This document shows positions 32,605-40,578 of a DNA stretch of 64,000 nucleotides, piece by piece (position 1 is the stretch's first letter; each line of letters starts with the position of its first letter). The stretch comes from DASYFG01 sp036498565 (GTDB lineage Bacteria > Bacillota > Bacilli > Lactobacillales > Lactobacillaceae). The notes under the pieces are model-generated. The model saw nothing but the letters and a program-made list of their open reading frames with translations, searched no databases and was not told the DNA's origin. The DNA lies in NCBI GenBank assembly GCA_036498565.1, contig DASYFG010000004.1:124001-188000 (forward strand), read 5' to 3'. A program made the translations under genes and the position numbers.

Positions 32605-33509
32605 TGGTAGACGGATTACTCGTGATTGATAAGCCGCGTGGCATGACCAGTTTTGATGTCGTGGCACAAGTGCGGCGTTTATATCACATGAAAAAAGTCG
32701 GGCACGCCGGCACGTTAGATCCGAATGTATCGGGTGTGCTGGTGGTGGCTTTGGGCAAAGCGACGAAATTAATTGATGAATTACAAACGCGTCCAAAGAC
32801 CTACATTGGTGAAGTGACGTTGGGTTTTGCGACTGAAAGCGAAGATTTGGATGGCGCAGAAATCGCGCGTGAACCACTAGAACGTGCTTTTTCAAATGCT
32901 GAAATTGACGCAGCCATGACCGCACTGACGGGCGATATTATCCAAATTCCGCCGATGTTTTCCGCGGTGAAAGTCAACGGCAAGCGTTTGTATGAGTACG
33001 CGCGGGCCGGAGAAGGCGTAGAGCGACCACAACGAGCGGCAACGATTTATCGTTATGAGCGGACGGACAAGCCAGTTTTTGATGCGGTGAGTGGTGAGCA
33101 GAAATGGCGCTTTGAGGCGCGCGTGTCTAAAGGGACGTACATTCGGACTTTGGCGGTGGATACGGGCAAAAGCTTAGGTGTGCCGGCCGTGATGAGTGAT
33201 TTGCGTCGCGTTGAAGGTAGTGGTTTGCCCGTGGATAAAGCGGTGTCGCTTGCTGATTTGGCGACCATGGATGACGACCAACGTGTCGCGCAATTACAAA
33301 CGTTGGATGCGGTTTTGGCTGATTGGCCGCGGATTGATCTAAATGAGGCGCAATGGTTTGCGGTGCGTAACGGTCAAAAAGTGCTAACGTTTGGCGACGT
33401 GAGTGGCAATAAAGTGCGCTTATATTTTGATAATGAATTAAAATCTGTTTATGAATACGACGCAGACGCAAAATTATGGCGCTCGCGCTATGTGTTTGCA
33501 AACGAATAG
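32604..33509 (+). CDS. truB: tRNA pseudouridine(55) synthase
   Basis: This 301-residue enzyme makes pseudouridine 55 in the T-loop. It has DGLLVIDKPRGMTSFDVV at the N-terminus and catalytic Asp39 in GHAGTLDPNVSG. The tRNA-binding segment KGTYIRTLAVDTG and a PUA-like C-terminus follow. It is coupled to the upstream aminotransferase rather than directly to rbfA. ribF starts 8 nt after its stop. Confidence 0.95.
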   Translation: MVDGLLVIDKPRGMTSFDVVAQVRRLYHMKKVGHAGTLDPNVSGVLVVALGKATKLIDELQTRPKTYIGEVTLGFATESEDLDGAEIAREPLERAFSNAEIDAAMTALTGDIIQIPPMFSAVKVNGKRLYEYARAGEGVERPQRAATIYRYERTDKPVFDAVSGEQKWRFEARVSKGTYIRTLAVDTGKSLGVPAVMSDLRRVEGSGLPVDKAVSLADLATMDDDQRVAQLQTLDAVLADWPRIDLNEAQWFAVRNGQKVLTFGDVSGNKVRLYFDNELKSVYEYDADAKLWRSRYVFANE

Positions 33510-33517
33510 GAGAGATG

Positions 33518-34453
33518 ATGCGAATTGATTTGCGTTATCCGTTGGCAATAACGGAACAACCTCAGCAAGTTTTGGTGATGGGATTTTTTGATGGCGTGCA
33601 TCGCGGCCACCAACAAGTGTTAAAAACCGCCAAAAAAATCGCGGACGAACGCGGTTTGGAATTGGCAGTTTTGACTTACGATCCGCATCCGGCAGTTGTC
33701 TTTGAAAAATTTGATGCCCCGTTGACGTATTTGACAACCGTTGATAAAAAAGTCGCGTTGTTGACGCAATATGGCGCACAGCGCGTCTATGTGATGAATT
33801 TTACGTCGCAATTAGCGGCTTTGCCGCCGCAAGTATTTGTCGATGATGTGCTGATGGCGCTCAATCCGGCCGTCGTTGTGGCTGGTTTTGACCATACTTA
33901 CGGCGCCGATAAAACAGTCAGTGACATGGCGACTTTGCCACAATACGCCAAAAAGCGCTTTGACGTTGTCGCAGTACCAGCGTTCCCGCTTGACGGGCCA
34001 AAAGTCGCCTCACGCGATTTGCGCGCGGCTTTGGCAGTTGGTGATGTGGATTTGGTCAATGTTGATTTGGGACGCGTCTATGAAACGACAGGTTTGGTGG
34101 TGCATGGCGAGGCACGCGGCCGTGAGCTGGGCTTTCCAACGGCTAATATCCAAACGCCGATGTTGGAACGTTTGCCCGGCATCGGGATTTACGCCGTGGA
34201 AATTCAAGTCGGTGGGATTTGGTATCAAGCGATGGCCTCGATTGGGCGCAACGTGACATTTGGTGATGGTCGACCGGTGACGGTGGAAATCAATATTTTG
34301 AACTTCAACCAAGCGATTTACGGTGAGCACGTGGTTGTGCGGTGGTGTCATTATTTGCGTGGCGAAGTTAAATTCACCGGCGCACCAGCTTTGATTGAAC
34401 AATTAAAACAAGATCAACAAGCAACAGAAGCTTGGTTTGCAGCACGTTCTTAA
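33518..34453 (+). CDS. ribF: Bifunctional riboflavin kinase / FAD synthetase
   Basis: Converts riboflavin to FMN and FAD. The FMN adenylyltransferase domain (GFFDGVHRGHQQV near residue 23, HPAVVF) is followed by the kinase domain (GRELGFPTANI). The second of two adjacent ATGs (33515, 33518) is chosen for better spacing from AGGAGA. About 311 residues, normal. No FMN riboswitch is seen. A palindromic terminator follows. Confidence 0.95.
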   Translation: MRIDLRYPLAITEQPQQVLVMGFFDGVHRGHQQVLKTAKKIADERGLELAVLTYDPHPAVVFEKFDAPLTYLTTVDKKVALLTQYGAQRVYVMNFTSQLAALPPQVFVDDVLMALNPAVVVAGFDHTYGADKTVSDMATLPQYAKKRFDVVAVPAFPLDGPKVASRDLRAALAVGDVDLVNVDLGRVYETTGLVVHGEARGRELGFPTANIQTPMLERLPGIGIYAVEIQVGGIWYQAMASIGRNVTFGDGRPVTVEINILNFNQAIYGEHVVVRWCHYLRGEVKFTGAPALIEQLKQDQQATEAWFAARS

Positions 34454-34466
34454 GAACGTGTTTTTT
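34443..34466. terminator. ribF terminator
   Basis: CACGTTCTTAAGAACGTG is a perfect palindrome followed by six T residues; it starts inside the ribF 3' end. Confidence 0.8.
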
Positions 34467-34470
34467 ATTT

Positions 34471-34497
34471 TTAGCACTCGAACAAAAAGTCTGCTAA
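34471..34497 (+). promoter_or_regulatory. CIRCE element 1 (upstream copy)
   Basis: TTAGCACTC-N9-GTCTGCTAA: the left arm is perfect and the right arm has two mismatches to GAGTGCTAA. HrcA operator upstream of the -35. Confidence 0.75.
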
Positions 34498-34502
34498 AAT
34501 AC

Positions 34503-34530
34503 TTGCAATTTGAAAAAAGAGGTGTACAAT
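34503..34530 (+). promoter_or_regulatory. Promoter of hrcA-grpE-dnaK, flanked by two CIRCE boxes
   Basis: TTGCAA (34503-34508), 16-bp spacer, TACAAT (34525-34530). Confidence 0.7.
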
Positions 34531-34537
34531 ATAAGTA

Positions 34538-34564
34538 TTAGCACTTGGGTAAATAGAGTGCTAA
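34538..34564 (+). promoter_or_regulatory. CIRCE element 2 (downstream copy)
   Basis: TTAGCACTT-N9-GAGTGCTAA with one mismatch to consensus, at the expected transcription start. Confidence 0.93.
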
Positions 34565-34575
34565 AAGAGGTGATA

Positions 34576-35601
34576 ATGACGCTGACACAACGACAAAAGT
34601 TAATTTTAGCCGCAATCATCACCGAATATACGCAAACAGGATTGCCAGTCGGTTCCAAAACTTTGGAAGAGCAGTTAGCCATTAAAGTCAGTTCGGCCAC
34701 TATTCGTAATGAAATGGTCGTGTTAGAAGAAGCTGGCTTGTTGACTAAAGCGCACACGTCATCGGGTCGCGTGCCTTCGGCGCGCGGTTATCGCTACTAC
34801 ATCGATTATTTATTGCCAAACATTGATTTGGCGCATGTTGATTTAGCACCGATTCGTGAGCAGCTGGCGGGCACTTTCCATGAAGTGGGCGATGTGCTTG
34901 ACAAAGCAGTGCACGCACTGGCGGCAATCACTAACTACACAGCCATCGTGTTAAAGCCGGCACCAGATGCGGTCAAAGTTTCTGGGTTTCGTTTGGTTGA
35001 ATTAGCACCGCAACATTTAATCGCGGTGCTTGTGACCAGCGATGGCAATTTAACCAGCCAGACGTTTACGTTGCCGCATGACGTGCCGATTGAGTCGTTG
35101 GATGATATGGTGACGTACATCAACGAGCAACTCGTTGGGCGGCAGGTTAGTGATGTGTTGAGCTTAATGCAAACGGATTTGCCGGCGCAGTTTATTCGCA
35201 CGGTGCGCAATCCTGGTAGTTTTTTGCAGTTATTCGGTGATGTGTTGTCCCGGTCAATTGGCGATGACGTGCAATTGGGCGGCCGTTTGAACGTGCTGGA
35301 TTTTAGTGAAATCACGCATAGTTCAGACGTGCGTCATTTGTTGGAATTACTGGATAATGCGCCAGCCATGCGCCGGTTAGTTGCCAGTTTACCCCAACAA
35401 ATCAACACCCAAATTGGTCCGGAAATTGATGAAACGCTTTTGCACAATATCAGTGTTGTCAATGCAACCTTCACGTTGCCGGACTTATCACGTGCTACTT
35501 TGGCGCTGATTGGACCAATGCACATGCCGTATGCGCGCATGCTACCGTTGGTCGCGGCGTTTGGTAGTGTGTTAGATGAACAAATGTTAAATTACAGATA
35601 A
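34576..35601 (+). CDS. hrcA: Heat-inducible transcription repressor HrcA
   Basis: HrcA represses class I heat-shock operons by binding CIRCE. The 341-residue protein begins MTLTQRQKLILAAIITEYTQTGLPVGSKTL, the winged-helix domain, followed by the GAF-like dimerisation region. ATG 34576 has AGAGGTGAT upstream; the longer frame to 34510 crosses the operator. Two CIRCE elements make autoregulation clear. It is followed by grpE after 11 bp. Confidence 0.96.
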   Translation: MTLTQRQKLILAAIITEYTQTGLPVGSKTLEEQLAIKVSSATIRNEMVVLEEAGLLTKAHTSSGRVPSARGYRYYIDYLLPNIDLAHVDLAPIREQLAGTFHEVGDVLDKAVHALAAITNYTAIVLKPAPDAVKVSGFRLVELAPQHLIAVLVTSDGNLTSQTFTLPHDVPIESLDDMVTYINEQLVGRQVSDVLSLMQTDLPAQFIRTVRNPGSFLQLFGDVLSRSIGDDVQLGGRLNVLDFSEITHSSDVRHLLELLDNAPAMRRLVASLPQQINTQIGPEIDETLLHNISVVNATFTLPDLSRATLALIGPMHMPYARMLPLVAAFGSVLDEQMLNYR

Positions 35602-35612
35602 AGGAGCCATTC

Positions 35613-36158
35613 ATGGCGGAATCAACAGAAAAAGAAGTGCTTGAAGAAGTAGAAGCAACGCAAGAAGCGACCGAAGAACAAGCAACAACAGAAGAAGTCG
35701 TTGAAGTGGACGAAACAGCGCAATTGAAAGTCCAACTTGAAGAATTAGAAGACAAGTTGTTGCGTGCGCAAGCGGAAACACAAAACATTCAACAACGTAA
35801 CGCCCGTGAAAAAGCGGCGTTGTTGCAATACGACGGTCAAAAGTTGGCCACAGCTTTGTTGCCAGTCGTGGATAATTTGGAACGTGCTTTGGCCGTAGAA
35901 GCAACTGATGACGTTGCTCAACAAATCAAAACTGGCGTGGAATTAACGCTCAAAACTTTGCAAAATACGTTGGTTGAACACGGTATTAAGCCGGTTGGTG
36001 AAATTGGCGACGCGTTTGATCCAAACCAACATCAAGCCATCCAAACGGTTCCAGCAGATGATGACCATCCAGCTGACACGATTGCCCAAGTTTTGCAAAA
36101 GGGTTATGTGTTGCATGATCGCGTCTTGCGTCCAGCAATGGTCGCAGTCGCGCAATAA
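35613..36158 (+). CDS. grpE: Nucleotide exchange factor GrpE
   Basis: This 181-residue DnaK co-chaperone has a Glu/Thr-rich disordered start (about 1-40), a long helix (LKVQLEELEDKLLRAQAETQN) and the C-terminal beta domain (FDPNQHQAIQTVPADD, LQKGYVLHDRVLRPAMVAVA). AAAGGAG precedes the ATG. Confidence 0.96.
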   Translation: MAESTEKEVLEEVEATQEATEEQATTEEVVEVDETAQLKVQLEELEDKLLRAQAETQNIQQRNAREKAALLQYDGQKLATALLPVVDNLERALAVEATDDVAQQIKTGVELTLKTLQNTLVEHGIKPVGEIGDAFDPNQHQAIQTVPADDDHPADTIAQVLQKGYVLHDRVLRPAMVAVAQ

Positions 36159-36164
36159 AAACAA

Positions 36165-36226
36165 TTGTTTGTGAGTTCAAATTGTTTATCAAGGTCACTT
36201 TGTAAACAATTTGAGCTCACAAACAA
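36165..36226 (+). repeat. 24-bp inverted repeat (hairpin) between grpE and dnaK
   Basis: Arms 36165-36188 and 36203-36226 pair over 24 bp with a single G-U and a 14-nt loop. No T-run follows, so this is not an intrinsic terminator. It may block 3' exonucleases or direct endonucleolytic processing to set the dnaK to grpE ratio. Confidence 0.9.
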
Positions 36227-36263
36227 CTCAAACTCGAACTTACATTTGAAAGGAATTATAAAT

Positions 36264-38075
36264 ATGTCTAAGATTATCGGAATTGACTTAGGAACAACAA
36301 ACTCAGCGGTTGCCGTCCTTGAAGGTGGCGAACCAAAGATTATTACAAACCCATCAGGGGCTCGCACAACACCATCTGTTGTCTCATTTAAAAACGGTGA
36401 AACACAAGTTGGTGAAGTCGCTAAGCGTCAAGCCATCACGAACCCAGACACAATCATCTCAATCAAGCGTCACATGGGTGAAGCTGGTTACAAGGTTGAT
36501 GTTGACGGCAAGTCATATACACCACAAGAAGTGTCAGCGATGATTTTGCAATACATCAAGAAGTACGCCGAAGATTACTTGGGTGAAACAGTTGACAAAG
36601 CTGTCATCACAGTGCCTGCTTACTTTAACGATGCACAACGTCAAGCTACAAAGGACGCTGGTAAGATTGCTGGTTTGGAAGTTGAACGAATTGTCAACGA
36701 ACCAACTGCTGCTGCTTTGGCCTATGGTTTGGACAAGTTGGACCGCGATGAAAAGATTTTGGTTTACGACTTGGGTGGTGGAACATTTGACGTGTCAATC
36801 CTTGAATTGGGTGACGGTGTCTTTGAAGTTTTGGCAACCAACGGTGACACACAACTTGGTGGAGATGACTTTGACAACAAGATTATTGACTGGTTGGCAG
36901 AGGATTTCAAAGCGGAAAACGGCATTGATTTGAAGGCCGACAGCTTGGCTTTGCAACGTTTGAAAGACGCAGCTGAAAACGCGAAGAAGACATTGTCATC
37001 TGCAACTGAAGCAGCCATTGATCTGCCATTTATCGCTTCAGGTGACCAAGGTCCTTTGCACATCCAAACATCTTTGTCACGTGCTAAGTTTAACCAAATC
37101 ACAGCTGATTTGATTAAGCGCGCCGAAGAACCTGTTAAGAACGCTTTGAAGGATGCTGGTTTGTCATTCTCAGATATTGATGAAGTGTTGTTGGTTGGTG
37201 GATCAACGCGTATTCCAGCCGTGCAAGAATCTGTTAAGAACTTGTCAGGCAAGCAACCTAACCACTCAGTGAACCCCGATGAAGCAGTGGCAATCGGTGC
37301 TGCGGTTCAAGGTGGTGTCATCACTGGTGACGTCAAAGACGTTGTTTTGTTGGACGTGACACCTTTGTCATTGGGAATTGAAACAATGGGTGGGGTCTTC
37401 ACAAAGTTGATTGACCGTAACACAACAATCCCAACTTCAAAGTCACAAGTCTTCTCAACAGCCGCTGACAACCAACCAGCCGTGGACATCCACGTGTTGC
37501 AAGGTGAACGTTCAATGGCCGCTGACAACAAGACATTGGCGCACTTCCAATTGACAGATATTCCAGCCGCACCACGCGGTATTCCTCAAATCGAAGTGAC
37601 ATTTGACATTGACCGTAACGGTATTGTGTCTGTTTCTGCTAAGGACTTAGGTACGCAAAAGGAACAAAAGATTACAATTCAAGCAAACGGTGGTTTGTCA
37701 GAAGAAGACATCGAAAAGATGATGGCAGATGCCAAGGCCAACGAAGAAGCCGACAAGAAGAAGGCTGAAGAAGCAACTTTGCGTAACGACGTTGAACAAA
37801 CAATCTTCCAAACAGAAAAGACATTGGAAGAAGTTGGCGACAAGTTGGGTGATGACGACAAGAAGCCAACGCAAGACGCTTTGGCAGAATTGAAGAGCGC
37901 TCAAGAAAGCGGCGACTTGGACGACATGAAGGCCAAGTTGGAAGCTTTGCAAAAGGTTGCGCAAGAATTGGCCATGAAGTTGTACCAACAAGCAGCACCA
38001 CAAGAAGGTGAAGCTGGTGCAACGGACGCTAAGGACGACAACACAGTTGATGGTGACTTTGAAGAAGTAAAGTAA
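36264..38075 (+). CDS. dnaK: Chaperone protein DnaK (Hsp70)
   Basis: This 603-residue chaperone begins SKIIGIDLGTTNSAVAVLEGG. It has the ATPase motifs (VYDLGGGTFDVSIL, LVGGSTRIPAVQ), the linker VKDVVLLDVTPLSLGIET and the substrate and lid domains, ending DGDFEEVK. ATG 36264 follows AAAGGAATTATAAAT. An N-terminal extension open to 36165 lies in the hairpin and is not coding. Codon use is strongly biased, as for a highly expressed gene. No cysteine. Confidence 0.98.
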   Translation: MSKIIGIDLGTTNSAVAVLEGGEPKIITNPSGARTTPSVVSFKNGETQVGEVAKRQAITNPDTIISIKRHMGEAGYKVDVDGKSYTPQEVSAMILQYIKKYAEDYLGETVDKAVITVPAYFNDAQRQATKDAGKIAGLEVERIVNEPTAAALAYGLDKLDRDEKILVYDLGGGTFDVSILELGDGVFEVLATNGDTQLGGDDFDNKIIDWLAEDFKAENGIDLKADSLALQRLKDAAENAKKTLSSATEAAIDLPFIASGDQGPLHIQTSLSRAKFNQITADLIKRAEEPVKNALKDAGLSFSDIDEVLLVGGSTRIPAVQESVKNLSGKQPNHSVNPDEAVAIGAAVQGGVITGDVKDVVLLDVTPLSLGIETMGGVFTKLIDRNTTIPTSKSQVFSTAADNQPAVDIHVLQGERSMAADNKTLAHFQLTDIPAAPRGIPQIEVTFDIDRNGIVSVSAKDLGTQKEQKITIQANGGLSEEDIEKMMADAKANEEADKKKAEEATLRNDVEQTIFQTEKTLEEVGDKLGDDDKKPTQDALAELKSAQESGDLDDMKAKLEALQKVAQELAMKLYQQAAPQEGEAGATDAKDDNTVDGDFEEVK

Positions 38076-38146
38076 TGTGACTTGTGGTGTGAGATATTGG
38101 CGTTAAAATCGGCCAATTATTTTACATCGGTGTCATCAGAAGAGAA

Positions 38147-38168
38147 AAAACGCGCGATAGCGCGTTTT
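38147..38168 (+). terminator. Hairpin terminator/attenuator between dnaK and dnaJ
   Basis: CGCGC-GATA-GCGCG with A-run and T-run flanks. dnaJ follows within 30 bp and I see no strong promoter, so partial read-through probably sets low dnaJ expression. Confidence 0.7.
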
Positions 38169-38195
38169 GTACATACGTAGTAGAAGGAGTTTTTC

Positions 38196-39107
38196 GTGAA
38201 TAATACTGAATTTTACGACCGCTTGGGCGTGGCAAAAGATGCGAGTCAAGATGAAATTAAAAAGGCTTATCGTAAGCTTTCCAAGCAATATCACCCCGAT
38301 TTGAACCAAGATGCTGGGGCCGAACAAAAATATAAAGACGTGCAAGAAGCCTATGAGACGTTGAGCGACCCGCAAAAGCGTGCGCAATATGACCAATTTG
38401 GTCCAGCCGGCGCTAACGGCGGCTTTGGTGGCCAAGGATATGGCAGCGGTCAAGGCGGCTTTGGTGGTTTTGACGATATCAACGACATTTTCAGCCAAAT
38501 GTTCGGCGGTGGCTTTGGCGGCGGCTTTGATCCAAATCGTCCTCGTAAGGGGCAAGATTTGCAATACCGTATGCATTTGACGTTTGAAGAAGCGGTTTTT
38601 GGTGCGGAAAAAACGATCAGTTATACGCGCACGGAAAACGGCACGCAACAAAAGCACGAAGTCAAAGTGACGATTCCGGCTGGTGTCGATTCTGGTCAAC
38701 AAATGCGTTTGGCGGGACAAGGTGAAGCCGGGACAAACGGCGGGCCGTTTGGTGATTTGTTCGTGGTCTTCACGGTGGCGCCAAGCAAGGACGGCTTTGA
38801 ACGTGATGGCGCCGATGTTTATCTGGAAGTACCGCTGAGTTTTGTCAGCGCAACTTTGGGGGATGAAATCGAAGTGCCAACGGTGCACGGGCCAATAAAG
38901 TTGAAAATTCCAGCTGGTACGCAAACCGGGACCGATTTCCGTTTGCGCGGCAAAGGTGCACCACGTTTGCGTGGCACCGGCAATGGTGACCAATTTGTGC
39001 GCGTGAAGGTCAGCGTGCCAACCAAGTTGAATAAAGAACAAAAAAAGGCGTTGGAAGACTTCCAAAAAGCGTTTGAAGGTCACAAGAAACACGGTTTCTT
39101 TGGTTAG
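38196..39107 (+). CDS. dnaJ: DnaJ-type co-chaperone lacking the zinc-finger domain
   Basis: This 303-residue J-protein has a J-domain (HPD at 33-35), a Gly/Phe-rich linker (about 70-115) and the C-terminal substrate and dimer domains (LTFEEAVFGAEKTISYT, VTIPAGVDSGQQMRLAGQGEAG). The four CxxCxGxG repeats of canonical DnaJ are missing. The region between FGAEKTI and VTIPAGVD is reduced to about 18 residues, making it class-B (CbpA/DnaJB-like) although it sits in the standard dnaJ locus. GTG 38196 has AGAAGGAG upstream. No cysteine. No other DnaJ is in the window. Confidence 0.92.
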   Translation: MNNTEFYDRLGVAKDASQDEIKKAYRKLSKQYHPDLNQDAGAEQKYKDVQEAYETLSDPQKRAQYDQFGPAGANGGFGGQGYGSGQGGFGGFDDINDIFSQMFGGGFGGGFDPNRPRKGQDLQYRMHLTFEEAVFGAEKTISYTRTENGTQQKHEVKVTIPAGVDSGQQMRLAGQGEAGTNGGPFGDLFVVFTVAPSKDGFERDGADVYLEVPLSFVSATLGDEIEVPTVHGPIKLKIPAGTQTGTDFRLRGKGAPRLRGTGNGDQFVRVKVSVPTKLNKEQKKALEDFQKAFEGHKKHGFFG

Positions 39108-39155
39108 TTTTAAAGGGTCGTTGCCAGTTGGTGCGATCATTTTTGCTTTTAGGGG

Positions 39156-39184
39156 TTGACACTTTTTAAAAGTAGCGTTATGAT
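39156..39184 (+). promoter_or_regulatory. Consensus promoter of the aro operon leader
   Basis: TTGACA (39156-39161), a 17-bp spacer and TATGAT (39179-39184): among the strongest promoters in the window, 30 bp before a short leader ORF. Confidence 0.85.
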
Positions 39185-39213
39185 AATCTCATCAATTTGT
39201 AAGGAATAACAAA

Positions 39214-39267
39214 ATGCAACATTCATTGACACAACAAAGCTGGTATTATTTTTTCATTTTCAAGTAA
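39214..39267 (+). CDS. Aromatic leader peptide of the aro operon (17 residues)
   Basis: ATG 39214, with AAGGAA 8 nt upstream, encodes MQHSLTQQSWYYFFIFK then TAA. Six of the last eight residues are aromatic: Trp10, Tyr11, Tyr12, Phe13, Phe14, Phe16. The next genes make chorismate, the precursor of exactly these amino acids. A strong promoter precedes it. Mutually exclusive hairpins and a terminator follow it, as in classical Trp/Phe attenuators of enteric bacteria. Function is inferred from this architecture; no homologue was searched. Confidence 0.82.
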   Translation: MQHSLTQQSWYYFFIFK

Positions 39268-39280
39268 AATGATCGTCGTA

Positions 39281-39447
39281 AGTACGTCGGTCACGACGTA
39301 CTCGGAGATGGAACCTTTTGGGGTGTGAATCTTTTTCTTACCGAGTGCTTAACACTCGATGAAAAAGACTAATGTGGTTTTGTAGACGTACAAATCAAAC
39401 AAGTCGAATGACGGCAAATCGAGTGTAACACTCGGTTTGCCGTTTTT
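39281..39447 (+). promoter_or_regulatory. Attenuator region of the aro operon
   Basis: Hairpin H1 is AGTACGTCG-GTCA-CGACGTACT (39281-39302). A pairs with B: CGAGTG (39342-39347) with CACTCG (39353-39358), extended by outer CTTTTTC/GAAAAAG arms. A further hairpin is TTTGTA-GACG-TACAAA (39379-39394). C pairs with D: CGAGTG (39420-39425) with CACTCG (39429-39434), within a 15-bp terminator stem. B can also pair with C, which would prevent C:D. GTACGTC of H1 can alternatively pair with GACGTAC at 39385-39391. Two sets of duplicated arms give switchable structures. Confidence 0.75.
39411..39447 (+). terminator. Strong terminator upstream of aroF
   Basis: ACGGCAAATCGAGTG (39411-39425), loop TAA, CACTCGGTTTGCCGT (39429-39443), then T residues: 15 bp with one T-G pair. 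Confidence 0.92.
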
Positions 39448-39526
39448 TATTGCTTTTGTTTCCCATGATTGATGATGCAAGCTAACAAAATGCGTCACAA
39501 ATGAGTACAATAGAACTAAGATTAAT

Positions 39527-39567
39527 TTTTCATCGCACTGATGAAAAATAGCGTTGCGGACAACGCT
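39527..39567 (+). repeat. Two hairpins just upstream of aroF
   Basis: TTTTTCATC-GCACT-GATGAAAAA (39527-39549) and AGCGTTG-CGGA-CAACGCT (39550-39567) lie back to back before the aroF ribosome binding site. They may affect mRNA stability or translation. A weak TACAAT (39506-39511) upstream could be an internal promoter. Confidence 0.6.
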
Positions 39568-39594
39568 TTGTTGAAATAAAAGGATAACTAAAAC

Positions 39595-40578
39595 ATGATT
39601 ATTATTGCAAACGACGCCCAAGCGGCGCAAAATTTGGCCCAGACTGCACAGAATTTAACGCAGGATCCTGTATTTTTCCATGACAACCGCGTTGGAATTG
39701 CGGGGAAATTCGATGTCGCACAGCTGGATGCACAGTTAATTAGTGAGGTGGTGGATAAGCATCACGTGGCTTTGAAAAGTTCACGGGATTTCCATCCGGA
39801 AGACACGATCATCACAACCAAACACAGCGTGATTGGCGGCGATCATTTTGTCTTTATGGCTGGACCGGATTCGATTGAAACGCCGGAACATGTTTTGGCG
39901 ATGGGCGAAGCGGTTAAAGCCGCAGGTGCCACAATCTTACGCGGAGGTGCTTTCAAACCACGCACTAGTCCTTACAGTTTCCAAGGTTTGGGCGAACCTG
40001 CTTTACAAGCACATCGCGCGGCAGCTGACGCGTTGGGCATGGATATGGTAACGGAAATTTTGGACACTAATGATGTGGATTTGGTTGACCAATACACGGA
40101 TATTTTTCAAGTTGGGACGCGTAACATGCAAAACTTTGCGTTGCTCAAAGCTTTGGGCGCTAAGCGCAAGCCGGTTTTGTTGAAGCGGGGGATGGCAGCG
40201 ACGATTGATGATTTGTTGAACGCAGCGGAATACATCGCAGCCGGCGGTAATGACCAAATTATGTTGATGGAGCGTGGTATTCGGAGTTTTGACAACAAAT
40301 ACACGCGCAACACGTTGGACGTGAGCGCGGTGCCGGTTTTGCGCCAATTAACGCACTACCCAATTATCGTCGATCCAAGTCACGCAGCCGGCGTCGCGGC
40401 GTTTGTGCCGACTTTGGCGATGAGTGCGGTGGCGGCTGGGGCGCAAGGTTTGATGGTGGAAATTCACGATGAACCAAGCCAAGCATTTGTGGATGGCGAT
40501 CAAGCGATTACGCCAGCTGAATTTGTGGCCATCGCGGATAAGGCGCGCGCAGTGCGTGAGGTGTTACATGCAGATTGA
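39595..40578 (+). CDS. aroF: 3-deoxy-7-phosphoheptulonate synthase (DAHP synthase, type I-beta)
   Basis: First step of the shikimate pathway: PEP plus erythrose 4-phosphate. The 327-residue protein has a short divergent N-terminal region (about 1-68), then RDFHPEDTI, LRGGAFKPRTSPYSFQGLGE, VLLKRGMAATIDD, VDPSHAAG, VEIHDEP and FVDGDQAI. Metal ligands His, Glu and Asp are kept. The fourth, Cys in the AGPCS motif (Cys102 in the Thermotoga enzyme), is Asp92 here (AGPDS). AAAGGATAAC precedes the ATG. It overlaps aroB by 11 bp. Confidence 0.95.
   Translation: MIIIANDAQAAQNLAQTAQNLTQDPVFFHDNRVGIAGKFDVAQLDAQLISEVVDKHHVALKSSRDFHPEDTIITTKHSVIGGDHFVFMAGPDSIETPEHVLAMGEAVKAAGATILRGGAFKPRTSPYSFQGLGEPALQAHRAAADALGMDMVTEILDTNDVDLVDQYTDIFQVGTRNMQNFALLKALGAKRKPVLLKRGMAATIDDLLNAAEYIAAGGNDQIMLMERGIRSFDNKYTRNTLDVSAVPVLRQLTHYPIIVDPSHAAGVAAFVPTLAMSAVAAGAQGLMVEIHDEPSQAFVDGDQAITPAEFVAIADKARAVREVLHAD

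Noticed and set aside
36165..36263. N-terminal extension of dnaK open from 36165.
   Set aside because: It falls on the inverted repeat, and the conserved DnaK N-terminus begins at 36264 with a good ribosome site.
39301..39345. Possible T-box upstream of aroF (GATGGAACCTTTTGG resembles part of the T-box sequence).
   Set aside because: The 14-nt T-box core and a specifier stem are absent, while the leader peptide explains the locus better.
39541..39579. Twelve-codon ORF (MKNSVADNALLK) just before aroF.
   Set aside because: No ribosome site and it overlaps two hairpins; no amino acid bias.
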